This document shows, one piece after another, positions 32,186 to 40,400 of a stretch of DNA of 48,717 bases. The notes beneath the pieces are model-generated. The model did no database searches. It saw only the letters and a program-made list of their open reading frames with translations, and had not been told where the DNA came from. The position numbers and the translations under genes are program-made. The DNA is from Mogibacterium sp. (lineage in GTDB: Bacteria > Bacillota > Clostridia > Peptostreptococcales > Anaerovoracaceae): NCBI GenBank assembly GCA_017512145.1, contig JAFWHB010000001.1, forward strand, positions 1-48,717, read 5' to 3'. Position 1 is the first letter of the stretch. Each line of letters opens with the position of its first letter.

Positions 32186-33838
32186 ATGCTTAAGAAAATA
32201 TCTGCCATCGCTATGTCATTAATAATGTTTGTATCGATGTCAGAGTTCGCATTGATGGAGGTCTTTGCGGAGGATGCTTCCGGACAGACGGAGACTGAGC
32301 TGGCTAAGGATGCCGGGATGACTCAGGCGCAGGCTGAGGGAAGCAGTGAGCAGGCGGATGCAAATGCGGCTGCAGATGAGACGGCAAGTGCAGAAGCCAG
32401 TGCTGCAGACAGCGATGCCGGGAACGTTGAAGCTGCTGAACAAGTTGCAGCAGAACAGGCTGCTGAAGCCACAGAGGAAGCAACTGCAGATGAAGAGGTG
32501 CCTGAAGAACTGAGCCTGGAAGCGATCCAGGAGACACTGACATATCAGACAAATGAAGCTGCTCTTGAGGGTTCTGAGGAACCTCCTGAGGAAGAGCCTG
32601 CTACTATAGAGAAGAGGTATCTGCAAAGTCAGCATATTGCCACTCCGATCCAGCAGATGACCAGCTATGGTGCAGACCTTGAGCTGAGAACTCTTATAGG
32701 AGAGCCTTCAGATGGACATGCTGTGCTGCAGGGCGCGGCAACAGACGGAGTATATGCATACTGCATGATGACATGTTCTGCAACTCAGCAGGGCAGAATT
32801 GTCAAGCTGCTGGTCGGCTCCAATGAGATTGCAGGAGTATCCGGCATACTGGATATCCATCATGGTAATGGCATGACATACGATTCCAAGAGGCATTGCC
32901 TTGTTGTAGTCGGAGCTGCAGGAAGAAGACAGCAGCTGACATACATTGATGCGAATTCTTTGATCTGCACAGGATACCGCAATGTAGCATATTCAAACTA
33001 CAAGGGAACTGATCATCCTTTCGCGCAGGGACATCAGAAGAGCGGACTCAAGAACATCGCTTACAATGCTGAATACGACTGCTACATCGCAGCTGAGAGA
33101 AATGAGTACAGCAACGTTAGCGGAGATAACTACAATCTCATGTTCTTCAACGCTGAACCGGATGAGAACGGCAACCTGCAGGCAATCGGCTTTGCGTACA
33201 GTGATATCTACGCAAAGTACAAGAAGGTATACCAGGCAATCGACGTTGATGATCAGTATGTATACTACCTGCTCAGCAAGAGCGGCAACCAGAAGAACAA
33301 CATGTTCGTTGCTACAGAGTATCATCCTGAAAAGCTTGATCCGATCAAGAATGGCGAGGTTGAATTCATAGCAGAGCCATGGAACTGCGGCGCAACTGAG
33401 AACAAGGAGATCGACGCAGTAGTCACCATCAATACAAATTACGAAGTAGAAGGACTTTACCATGTCACAGATCCTGCAACAGGTGAGAACCACTTCTACA
33501 TGACAGAGTACAACAAGGACATCAGAACCAAGACGATTTCCAAGAAAGTTAAATACAAGAAGAAATGGAAGAAGGTCTGGAAGAAGGTAAAGTGGAAGAA
33601 GGTCAAGAAGAAAGGCAAGTGGAAGTGGAAGTATAAGAAGAAGAAAGTCTGGAAGTACAAGACCAAGTACAAGACAGTCAAGGAAAAGGTCCAGTACTAC
33701 TACAGACAGGACCATATCTTCGACCTTGGCGTAATTGCAAAGGATGTCAAGGAAATCCCGGCGCCGATAGACATACCGGACGATGGCGGCGATGATGGCG
33801 AAGAGGATGAAGGAACCGAAACACCACTGAATCCATAA
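32186..33838 (+). CDS. Secreted propeller-like protein with lysine/tryptophan-rich segment (copy 2)
   Basis: A 550-residue paralogue of the protein at 26640-28391. Signal peptide about 1-28, acidic Ala/Glu linker to about 150, then the propeller-like domain with the same landmarks ('HHGNGMTYDSKRH', 'IAYNAEYDCYI', 'DDQYVYYLLSKSG', 'EPWNCGA'), the identical 46-residue K/W segment at 453-498, and a tail 'DHIFDLGVI' followed by an acidic Asp/Glu/Gly end. It lacks the Fn3-like domain of copy 1. AAAGGAGAAGG precedes ATG 32186. It has its own transcription unit between a terminator and the rpsF promoter. Function unknown; retention on anionic wall polymer is proposed. Confidence 0.8.
   Translation: MLKKISAIAMSLIMFVSMSEFALMEVFAEDASGQTETELAKDAGMTQAQAEGSSEQADANAAADETASAEASAADSDAGNVEAAEQVAAEQAAEATEEATADEEVPEELSLEAIQETLTYQTNEAALEGSEEPPEEEPATIEKRYLQSQHIATPIQQMTSYGADLELRTLIGEPSDGHAVLQGAATDGVYAYCMMTCSATQQGRIVKLLVGSNEIAGVSGILDIHHGNGMTYDSKRHCLVVVGAAGRRQQLTYIDANSLICTGYRNVAYSNYKGTDHPFAQGHQKSGLKNIAYNAEYDCYIAAERNEYSNVSGDNYNLMFFNAEPDENGNLQAIGFAYSDIYAKYKKVYQAIDVDDQYVYYLLSKSGNQKNNMFVATEYHPEKLDPIKNGEVEFIAEPWNCGATENKEIDAVVTINTNYEVEGLYHVTDPATGENHFYMTEYNKDIRTKTISKKVKYKKKWKKVWKKVKWKKVKKKGKWKWKYKKKKVWKYKTKYKTVKEKVQYYYRQDHIFDLGVIAKDVKEIPAPIDIPDDGGDDGEEDEGTETPLNP
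33542..33679 (+). repeat. K/W/Y-rich coding segment, copy 2
   Basis: Encodes the same 46 residues as 28194-28331. The six differing bases are third positions of lysine codons. Confidence 0.95.
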
Positions 33839-33852
33839 AAGCAAAAAAACTC

Positions 33853-33880
33853 TTGATATAATTTCCTATTCGTATATAAT
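33853..33880 (+). promoter_or_regulatory. Promoter of rpsF-ssb-rpsR
   Basis: TTGATA (33853-33858), 16-base spacer, TATAAT (33875-33880). The predicted start, about 33886-33888, falls inside the 5' arm of the hairpin at 33883-33910. Confidence 0.75.
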
Positions 33881-33882
33881 TA

Positions 33883-33910
33883 ATGGGCGTGTGTTTATAG
33901 ACACGCCCAT
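33883..33910 (+). terminator. Hairpin at the start of the rpsF leader; terminator for the upstream gene
   Basis: ATGGGCGTGT (33883-33892) and ACACGCCCAT (33901-33910) make a 10-bp stem followed by ATTTATTATTT. Read-through RNA from the K/W protein gene would form the full stem, whereas RNA started at the rpsF promoter would lack the first 3-5 bases of the 5' arm. Confidence 0.6.
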
Positions 33911-33925
33911 ATTTATTATTTACCA

Positions 33926-33950
33926 CTGCGCCGTGAGAGTCGGCGCCAAT
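33926..33950 (+). promoter_or_regulatory. Candidate S6:S18-binding leader hairpin of rpsF
   Basis: GCGCCG and CGGCGC (within 33928-33947) form a stem in the rpsF 5' untranslated region, about 15 bases before AGGAGG. In many bacteria the S6:S18 complex represses its own mRNA through a leader hairpin with an exposed CCG. The position fits and a CCG is present, but I cannot confirm the bulge geometry. Confidence 0.4.
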
Positions 33951-33971
33951 ATGACCACAGGAGGTGTCAAC

Positions 33972-34259
33972 ATGAGAGATTATGAACTTCTATTCGTGCT
34001 TGATCCGACTCTGGATGAGGAGACTAAGGCAAACCTCGTTGAGACAGTTAAGGCTGTAATCAACGCTGGTGGCGAGGCCGGAGAGGCTGATGTCTGGGGC
34101 GAGAGAAGACTTGCTTACAGCATCAACAAGAAGAACACTGGTTACTATGTAGTTCTTCCTTTCAAGGCTGAGGCAGACCTGCCTAAGGAACTTGACAGAA
34201 GACTCAGGATCAATGAGAACGTAATGAGACATATCATCGTAAGCCAGGATGAAGAGTAG
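33972..34259 (+). CDS. rpsF: 30S ribosomal protein S6
   Basis: A 95-residue protein matching S6 throughout: 'MRDYELLFVLDPTLDEE' at the start, 'WGERRLAYSINKKNTGYYVVLPF' in the middle and 'DRRLRINENVMRHIIV' near the end. It binds 16S rRNA with S18, which is encoded two genes downstream. AGGAGG lies 7 bases before ATG 33972; an upstream in-frame start at 33891 lies in the leader hairpin and is not used. It heads the conserved rpsF-ssb-rpsR operon. Confidence 0.97.
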   Translation: MRDYELLFVLDPTLDEETKANLVETVKAVINAGGEAGEADVWGERRLAYSINKKNTGYYVVLPFKAEADLPKELDRRLRINENVMRHIIVSQDEE

Positions 34260-34278
34260 TGAAAGGTAAGGTCCAGTA

Positions 34279-34812
34279 ATGAACAGCGTAGTACTTATCG
34301 GAAGACTTGCAAGAGATCCGGAACTTAGTTATACGCCTAGCACGCAGACCGCTGTATGCCACTTTACACTTGCTGTCGACAGACAGAGAAGGAATGGCGA
34401 AGACAGAGGCGCAGATTTCCTGCGTATCACAGTATTCGGCAGACAGGCTGAGAATTGTGGAAGATATCTCGCTAAGGGCAGACAGGCTGCAGTTCATGGA
34501 AGAATTGAGACCGGAAGCTACAAGAACAGAGAGGGTGTTACTGTATACACCACCGACATTATAGCTGACAATGTTGAGTTCCTCGGAGGAGGACAGGGCG
34601 GACAGTCAGGCCAGGGAGGATCCTTCCAGGGCGGCGGCTCATATAACTCAGCAAACAGAGGCGGCAATGCCGGATCACAGAACACCGGCTTCGGCGCACC
34701 ACAGGATGCATTCGAGGACACAGGATTTGGCGAACCGCAGGATGGCGGATTCGGCGGATTTGACGATTTCCCTGATACATTCCAGGCAGCCGAGGATGAC
34801 ATTCCATTCTAA
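34279..34812 (+). CDS. ssb: Single-stranded DNA-binding protein
   Basis: A 177-residue protein. The OB-fold domain (about 1-105) begins '[19 protein letters not shown]' and contains '[22 protein letters not shown]'. A Gly/Gln/Ser-rich linker follows, and the acidic tip 'AEDDIPF' is the docking peptide for repair and replication partners. It binds ssDNA as a tetramer. Position between rpsF and rpsR is conserved across Bacillota. GGTAAGG lies upstream of ATG 34279. Confidence 0.97.
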   Translation: MNSVVLIGRLARDPELSYTPSTQTAVCHFTLAVDRQRRNGEDRGADFLRITVFGRQAENCGRYLAKGRQAAVHGRIETGSYKNREGVTVYTTDIIADNVEFLGGGQGGQSGQGGSFQGGGSYNSANRGGNAGSQNTGFGAPQDAFEDTGFGEPQDGGFGGFDDFPDTFQAAEDDIPF

Positions 34813-34832
34813 GAAAGGGGAAAGCACGAATC

Positions 34833-35081
34833 ATGATGAACAACAGACCTAAGCGCGTTAATACGGGCATGAGAAGACGTAAAGTCTGCCAGTTCTGTGC
34901 TGACAAGGATAAGAAGATCGACTATAAGGATGCTGAGACTCTCAAGAAGTACATCACAGAGAGAGGCAAGATCCTTCCAAGAAGAGTAACTGGAACATGT
35001 GCTATGCACCAGAGAGCAGTTGCTAAGGCTATCAAGAGAGCAAGAGTTGTCGCACTTCTTCCTTTCGATGCAGAGCAGTAA
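34833..35081 (+). CDS. rpsR: 30S ribosomal protein S18 (cysteine-containing form)
   Basis: An 82-residue protein with the S18 core '[19 protein letters not shown]', '[20 protein letters not shown]' and '[20 protein letters not shown]'. The CxxC plus a later Cys and His make this the zinc-type (C+) form. Two consecutive ATGs (34833, 34836) could start it; AAAGGGG lies upstream. A strong terminator follows, ending the operon; yybS, yybT and rplI, which often come next in relatives, are absent here. Confidence 0.97.
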   Translation: MMNNRPKRVNTGMRRRKVCQFCADKDKKIDYKDAETLKKYITERGKILPRRVTGTCAMHQRAVAKAIKRARVVALLPFDAEQ

Positions 35082-35106
35082 GCCAAGCGCATAATGAAGA
35101 CACAGG

Positions 35107-35137
35107 ACGCCTTACCAGAAATGGTAAGGCGTTTTTC
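35107..35137 (+). terminator. Terminator of rpsF-ssb-rpsR
   Basis: ACGCCTTACC (35107-35116) and GGTAAGGCGT (35123-35132) form a 10-bp stem with a 6-base loop and a TTTTT tail. Confidence 0.9.
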
Positions 35138-35261
35138 TTTGTACACAAATGTTTTTTTACAGAAATTAGACGGGAAGTGAAGATTTTGCAGTATATCGTG
35201 GATCTGTTGTTCGACATTTTTTCGCGGAAATTGTAATATGCTCAAAACCAATGAAAGGAGC

Positions 35262-35289
35262 TTGAATATGCGCATTAAATACGTATAAT
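35262..35289 (+). promoter_or_regulatory. Promoter of hicAB
   Basis: TTGAAT (35262-35267), 16-base spacer, TATAAT (35284-35289). The ATG of hicA is 13 bases after the -10, giving a very short leader without a ribosome site. Confidence 0.65.
35268..35288 (+). CDS. Six-codon mini-ORF with strong ribosome site
   Basis: AAAGGAG (35254-35260) stands 7 bases before ATG 35268, followed by MRIKYV and TAA. Either a leader peptide or the surviving 5' end of a gene whose remainder was replaced. Its ATG directly follows the -35 box of the hicAB promoter. Confidence 0.3.
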   Translation: MRIKYV

Positions 35290-35302
35290 CATACTAAGCG
35301 AA

Positions 35303-35488
35303 ATGAAAAGGCGCGACTTGATTAAATTGCTTAAACAAGCTGGTTTCGTACTTGTCAGCAGTAGCGGAGGACATGACAAGTATGCAAGGGGCAATGAAAT
35401 AGAAATGGTACCACGACATAGAGAGCTTAATGAAATGCTTGCAAAGGCAATAATACATAGAAGGAATCTTGAGAGGTGGATGAAATGA
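35303..35488 (+). CDS. hicA: HicA-family toxin
   Basis: A 61-residue protein of the HicA mRNA-interferase family (dsRNA-binding-like fold). It starts 'MKRRDLIKLLKQAGFVLVSS', has the catalytic His in 'GGHDKYARG' and the typical end 'VPRHRELNEMLAKAIIHR'. HicA cleaves mRNA when not held by HicB. The gene order toxin-then-antitoxin with the stop overlapping the hicB start (ATGA) is usual. No Shine-Dalgarno is visible. The flanking DNA is AT-richer than the ribosomal-protein genes upstream, consistent with acquisition. Confidence 0.9.
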   Translation: MKRRDLIKLLKQAGFVLVSSSGGHDKYARGNEIEMVPRHRELNEMLAKAIIHRRNLERWMK

Positions 35489-35907
35489 AGGCTGTTTATC
35501 CTGTTCTTATCAAACAATATGGGAAAGATCATGTATCATATGTACCTGATCTTGAAATCAACACAGAGGGAAAGACCTTATATGATGCTATCGAGATGAC
35601 AAGGGATGCTATCGGTGCATGGTGCACGGGAGAGTCTGAGAGCGATGAAAATGTACCACTGCCTTCGACAGGGGAAGATGCAGTACGTAAAGCCAGAGCA
35701 AATGCTGATGGTGAGCTTGATTTTTCAGATGGCATCCTCACATATGTTGATATAGATACCGATGAGTATAGACGAAGAGTTCTGAACAGATCAGTTAAGA
35801 AGAACTGTACGATACCTTACTGGCTCAATGAGAAAGCAGAGAGACTGGGTGTGAACTTCTCCAGAGTTCTTCAGGAAGCACTGATAGGTATCATTGAGGG
35901 ACAATAA
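35485..35907 (+). CDS. hicB: HicB-family antitoxin
   Basis: A 140-residue protein with an N-terminal HicB fold ('MKAVYPVLIKQYGKDHVSYVPDLE', 'TLYDAIEMTRDAIGAW') that blocks HicA, and a C-terminal ribbon-helix-helix-like DNA-binding end ('KKNCTIPYWLNEKAERLGV' to 'RVLQEALIGI') expected to repress the operon. ATG 35485 follows GAGAGGTGG and overlaps the hicA stop; a GTG at 35476 would lie inside that site. Confidence 0.9.
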   Translation: MKAVYPVLIKQYGKDHVSYVPDLEINTEGKTLYDAIEMTRDAIGAWCTGESESDENVPLPSTGEDAVRKARANADGELDFSDGILTYVDIDTDEYRRRVLNRSVKKNCTIPYWLNEKAERLGVNFSRVLQEALIGIIEGQ

Positions 35908-35939
35908 CGCAGAAATGCAGATAGAAGCCAAAATGTATT

Positions 35940-35950
35940 TGTTATACAAT
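35940..35950 (+). promoter_or_regulatory. Extended -10 promoter abutting the polymerase-like gene start
   Basis: TGTTATACAAT carries TG at 35940-35941 before TATACA/TACAAT. The ATG at 35958 is 7-9 bases downstream and has no ribosome site, as in the Wzx-like gene at 21085. Confidence 0.45.
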
Positions 35951-35957
35951 TAGATTG

Positions 35958-37265
35958 ATGGCAAAAAACAACAAAAACTCAACTAAGCGGACAACCGGGA
36001 ATAATGATAAATACCTATCGGACTATCTCGCAGTAGTTCCATCTCTTCTGATGCTCTTAATGATTGCCCTGATGCTGATTCTGGACATTTCTCTTCCGCA
36101 AATGGCAGACAAACAGTACGAGGACTTTCCAGCTATCTTCAGGGTGATGAATTATGTTGCGGTACTTTCGGGTGCTGCTTATTTGATTACTTTGATTCTT
36201 AGAAAAGAAAGTCAGATGCGTTGGTCGTATGCTTTCTTCGCAGGTTTTCTGGCATGTATCGCATTATCCACGGCCGTAAACGGATTGACTGACGAAGCAA
36301 TACACGGTGTTCCATACAGGAACATCGGGATATTCAATATGGCGGCTTTCATTATTATATATATGATGTCAGCCAGTCTTATACGAAGAGATCAATTCAA
36401 AGACTTCATCCTTCTCGTGTATATTGCGATCGCAGATCTGATTGCGGCAGTAGTGTTTGTAGACAAATATGTGTCTGCAATTCCGGCATTCGGAGCAAAG
36501 AAAGAACTAAGTGCGATTTTCTTCAACGGTAATCATTATGGCTACTATCTTGTGATGGCGGTCCTTATCGGAACAGGCTATTACCTGCTTTCAGATGGCT
36601 GGAGAACTACCGTAGGAGGGATAAGTGCTCTACTCAACCTCATGATACTGGCAATCAACCACACTCTCGGATGCATACTTGCTGTGAGCGCAGTGATATT
36701 AGTCGTATGTATCTGTACAGTAGTGAAACTTCCGAATAATAGAAGAAGAGTTCTGATTCTTGTAGGTACTATTGGGCTGCTGGCGGCAATTGCTTTGATC
36801 ATCAGCCCTGAGCTGAGAACTGAGATCACAACATTCAGTGAGGATCTGTCGTCAATAATAGGAGGCTCGGCAAGTGGATCAGCCGGACACGGCAGACTGA
36901 AGATCTGGAGGCTGACAGCGGAATTCATTTCAGAGAAGCCATTGCTCGGCCATGGATGTGAAGGCATATCCATGAGAATGTATGCAGAGACAGCTATATC
37001 CAATCCGCACAATGAACTGCTTACATATGCAGCATATTATGGAATCCCGGCTGCAGCTTTGTATGCTCTAGGGGTGCTGTCGACGATTGCTGAGAGCCTT
37101 CGGGCAAAATCCGGAACATCATCGTGCGATAGGATCGCATGTATGGCCGCAGCCGGATATTTCATTTCATCTATAGTGGGTGTTGCAATGTTCTACACGC
37201 TGCCGTTCTTTTTCTTGTTCCTTGGAATGTCCTCGAACGCCACCAATTGTAATAATAAGCATTGA
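35958..37265 (+). CDS. O-antigen ligase/polymerase-like membrane protein (Wzy/WaaL family)
   Basis: A 435-residue polytopic protein with about 11-12 helices. The large loop text 'GRLKIWRLTAEFISEKPLLGHG' followed by 'NPHNELLTYAAYYGI' is the Wzy_C/WaaL signature (His in NPHN). The family joins lipid-linked glycan units to each other or to an acceptor outside the membrane. It stands alone here between hicAB and a BspA-like gene, in an AT-richer stretch. ATG 35958 is preferred over TTG 35955. No Shine-Dalgarno is visible. A terminator follows. Confidence 0.85.
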   Translation: MAKNNKNSTKRTTGNNDKYLSDYLAVVPSLLMLLMIALMLILDISLPQMADKQYEDFPAIFRVMNYVAVLSGAAYLITLILRKESQMRWSYAFFAGFLACIALSTAVNGLTDEAIHGVPYRNIGIFNMAAFIIIYMMSASLIRRDQFKDFILLVYIAIADLIAAVVFVDKYVSAIPAFGAKKELSAIFFNGNHYGYYLVMAVLIGTGYYLLSDGWRTTVGGISALLNLMILAINHTLGCILAVSAVILVVCICTVVKLPNNRRRVLILVGTIGLLAAIALIISPELRTEITTFSEDLSSIIGGSASGSAGHGRLKIWRLTAEFISEKPLLGHGCEGISMRMYAETAISNPHNELLTYAAYYGIPAAALYALGVLSTIAESLRAKSGTSSCDRIACMAAAGYFISSIVGVAMFYTLPFFFLFLGMSSNATNCNNKH

Positions 37266-37297
37266 GCAATCACATAGTTTTATATGATATGAAGTCA

Positions 37298-37320
37298 GGA
37301 ACTCCTATAAGGAGTTCTTT
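37298..37320 (+). terminator. Terminator of the polymerase-like gene
   Basis: GGAACTCCT (37298-37306) pairs with AGGAGTTC (37310-37317) around an ATA loop; TTTGTTTGTT follows. Confidence 0.7.
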
Positions 37321-37384
37321 GTTTGTTATAGAAAGAGAACAACGTAACCGAAATAAAACAGTACAAATAGATTCCTTTCAGTGA

Positions 37385-37435
37385 TAAAATTTAACCAGTT
37401 GTTCAGACTTAATCAAAGTCTGCTGAGGTGGTTAA
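37385..37435 (+). promoter_or_regulatory. Promoter and nested inverted repeats before the large BspA-like gene
   Basis: TGATAAAAT (-10 at 37385-37390, extended TG) is followed by TTAACCA (37391-37397) ... CAGACTT (37404-37410), AATCA, AAGTCTG (37416-37422) ... TGGTTAA (37429-37435). The two perfect 7-bp stems are separated by a 6x6 internal loop. It could be a leader hairpin or an operator at the transcription start. Confidence 0.45.
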
Positions 37436-37469
37436 TGATTGTTTATTGAAAGGAAAAAGTGGAAGTATT

Positions 37470-40400
37470 ATGAAGGAAGGACGTCGGATATTTGCCATTA
37501 TGCTGGCATTGGCTATCGTGTTCACCTATATGCCTGCAATTGCATTTGCAGATGATGGTGCGAACACTGCGTCAAGAGGTAAGACTTACCTGTATTTCGA
37601 TGGCGAGGGAGACGATTCTGTTACGTATGTTAATAGCGATGGCGTTGCGCAGACGGCATACCGTACAGCAGATGGATTTGCTTATACCCTTGTCAACTCT
37701 GATGGATCCAACACTGTCAGGATTATCGGATACAACGGAGGAAATAGCGTAATTAATGTTCCCGAGAAGATCCACAGCAGAACGGTTTCCGGATTCTCGA
37801 TCGATCCGGATGATCCAGTAGCAGGTGAAACCTACAATGGAATTACCGAAATCAATTTCCCGGAGAATGTGATCTATATCAGAACAAAGAATCTTACTCA
37901 TTTCCCAAACCTTAAATCTATAGGAGGTGTAGGCGGAAAAGAGTTTGAAAATGATTACTATTACACCAAGGGTGGAGTGCTGTATATCAAGAAAGCAGAT
38001 TCCGGAGTGAAGGCGATTCTTCCTACAGCATTGAAATCATGGGAAATGGAGAATGCTGTTTATAAAATTGTAAGCAGAGATTGCCAGGTCGAGGAAATCA
38101 CCTTATCTGAGGATCTTGAAGATTGTCAGAATATCACATCGTTTAGGAATGTTAAGTCGTACAAAGCTCCTGCTGCAAATGAGTACTACTCAACAGTTGA
38201 TGGGGTCCTCTATAATAAAGAAGGAACAAGTCTTGTCTGTTATCCGAGGATGAAAGAAACAACGGATTTCGTAATTCCTAACAAAGTTACCTATGTACAA
38301 GCTGGTGCTTTTCGGAATGTTGAAAATCTGCAAACACTCACATTTGCGCCTAATATTGAATATTTGAATTATTCTGTCTATAAGTGTAAAAAACTAGAAA
38401 AAGTAACACTTCCAGCAAGCCTGACACATGACGGATTAAGTTTCGACAACTGTCCAAACTTGAAAACAGTAGTATTTACAGCGAAGACAGCGCCTTCTGT
38501 TGAAGGCAGTATCAACTGGAATTTTAGTGGTTTAAGAGCTCTCTATTATAACAATAATGGTGTCGATTTTGAATATCCTGCAAATGGCGAGGGATATACA
38601 GAATTCATAGAATCTTTGACATCTATACTTGAGCCAATTCCTGATGATCCTGAACAGATCGTTGCCGGGCAGGTGTATGATGTTCAGCTGACACCAGGAG
38701 AGGTAAAAACCTTCTGCACGATTGCAGATAAAACAAGCAATTACGGAATATATGTTGCTTCAGAAGACAACAAAACTATTGATATAGCAGCGTTCAAAAA
38801 GGTTAGTGGTCAAGGAACTCCTGCTGTCAATAGAAATATCGTCACTTATCCGTATAGTGATACTTATCAAAATGCTTATTATAATATAGGGTTGGTATCA
38901 GGGGAGAGAGGATACTTCCAGTTCAAGTCTTGTAACTCAAATACCGACAAAACAACAGTATTCAAAGTCGTTCTCATCAAGACGCCTTTTAGTATTACTG
39001 AAATACCAGCTCAGTGTGAAGAGCTGACCATTGGAGAAGAAAAGACTGGAACGATTACTGATGAGAATCAAGTAGTAACATATCTTATAAGGACCCTCGA
39101 GAAAGTTCCAGGCCATTATTATAATTATACAATTACAGCCACAAGAAGTTCTAACCATGGAGAGAACACTTATTGGACCAGCTCCTTAACCTGTGATTCG
39201 GATGCTTTTAACCGAAGCGCACTATATGGATCAGCTGATACTGTAACAAGTTATCCGCTTTATTTAGATGGCGGCAAGGACTATTATCTTCAGATTCAGC
39301 CAAGTGCTGTCGGAGAATACAGCATATTGGTTTCTGTGGAGGATATTGAAACAGAAGAAGAAGGTGGATATGAATTTGCTGATGTCTCTTCGGGAGCTGT
39401 AGAGTCTATCGCGACAAACGAAGAAAAAACTGTTGCTACAACTTGGGATAAAGAGACCTTTACTTATGAGTTCATACCAACAGAAAGTGGCTATTATACC
39501 TTCGAATCATCTGGAACTGCTGATACTGTTGGCAGAGTTCTAAGCGGTGATGAAGTAATAAGCATGAATGATGACTCAGAGGATGCCGGCAAAAACAACT
39601 TTAGTGCGACCTTCTATGCGGAAGCAGGTCAGACATATTATCTGCAAGCAGTTCTGTATAATAGAAAGGAAGAAGCTACTTTCACGGTCAAACTGCACGA
39701 CTATATCGGCGAGCATCAGCATCAGCTGATCTATCATCCAGCGGTAGAGGGTACGCCGGAGAAGGACGGAACCAAGGCTTATTATGAATGTACAGTCTGC
39801 GGTCACTACTATCTATATGAGAATGCTAAGAGCAGGGTATATGAAGAGAATCTGACGGTTCCGTATGGATCACTGATCAAGGAATTATCATTCAGATCAT
39901 ATGATGGACTGACCGGTATCGCCGAAAGTGCAGATATCACCGATGAATCATTCTATGCCGATGGCAATAAGTTTGTAGCAACATTCGATGATGGATCTTC
40001 AGTTGAGTATAAATATGCTGAGCACACAGACGAAGATGGTGAAACCTACCGTGGCTACTATCTTGACGGAGACTGGACAAACAGAGATATCAGCGGTGAT
40101 TTCAAGATAACCGTTAAGACTGATGATGGACTCCTAAAAGCTGGAAAGAATGACGTAGAATTCTCAATTAAGCTTAGGGGTCAGGTCGTTAAGGCTATAG
40201 TTACTGTGACATGCGAAGGTCAGACCCATGTACATACTGCAGGTGAACCTGTTAAGGAGAATGTGGTTGAAGCTACTTGCGTACAGGATGGTAGCTATGA
40301 TGAAGTGACCTACTGTACAGAATGTGGCCAAGAACTCGAGCGCAAGACTATAATCGAAGAGAAGAAAGGTCATACATTCGATGAAGGTATTGTAACTAAG

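Noticed and set aside
35476..35484. GTG start for hicB
   Set aside because: It lies within the ribosome site of ATG 35485, whose product matches the usual HicB N-terminus.
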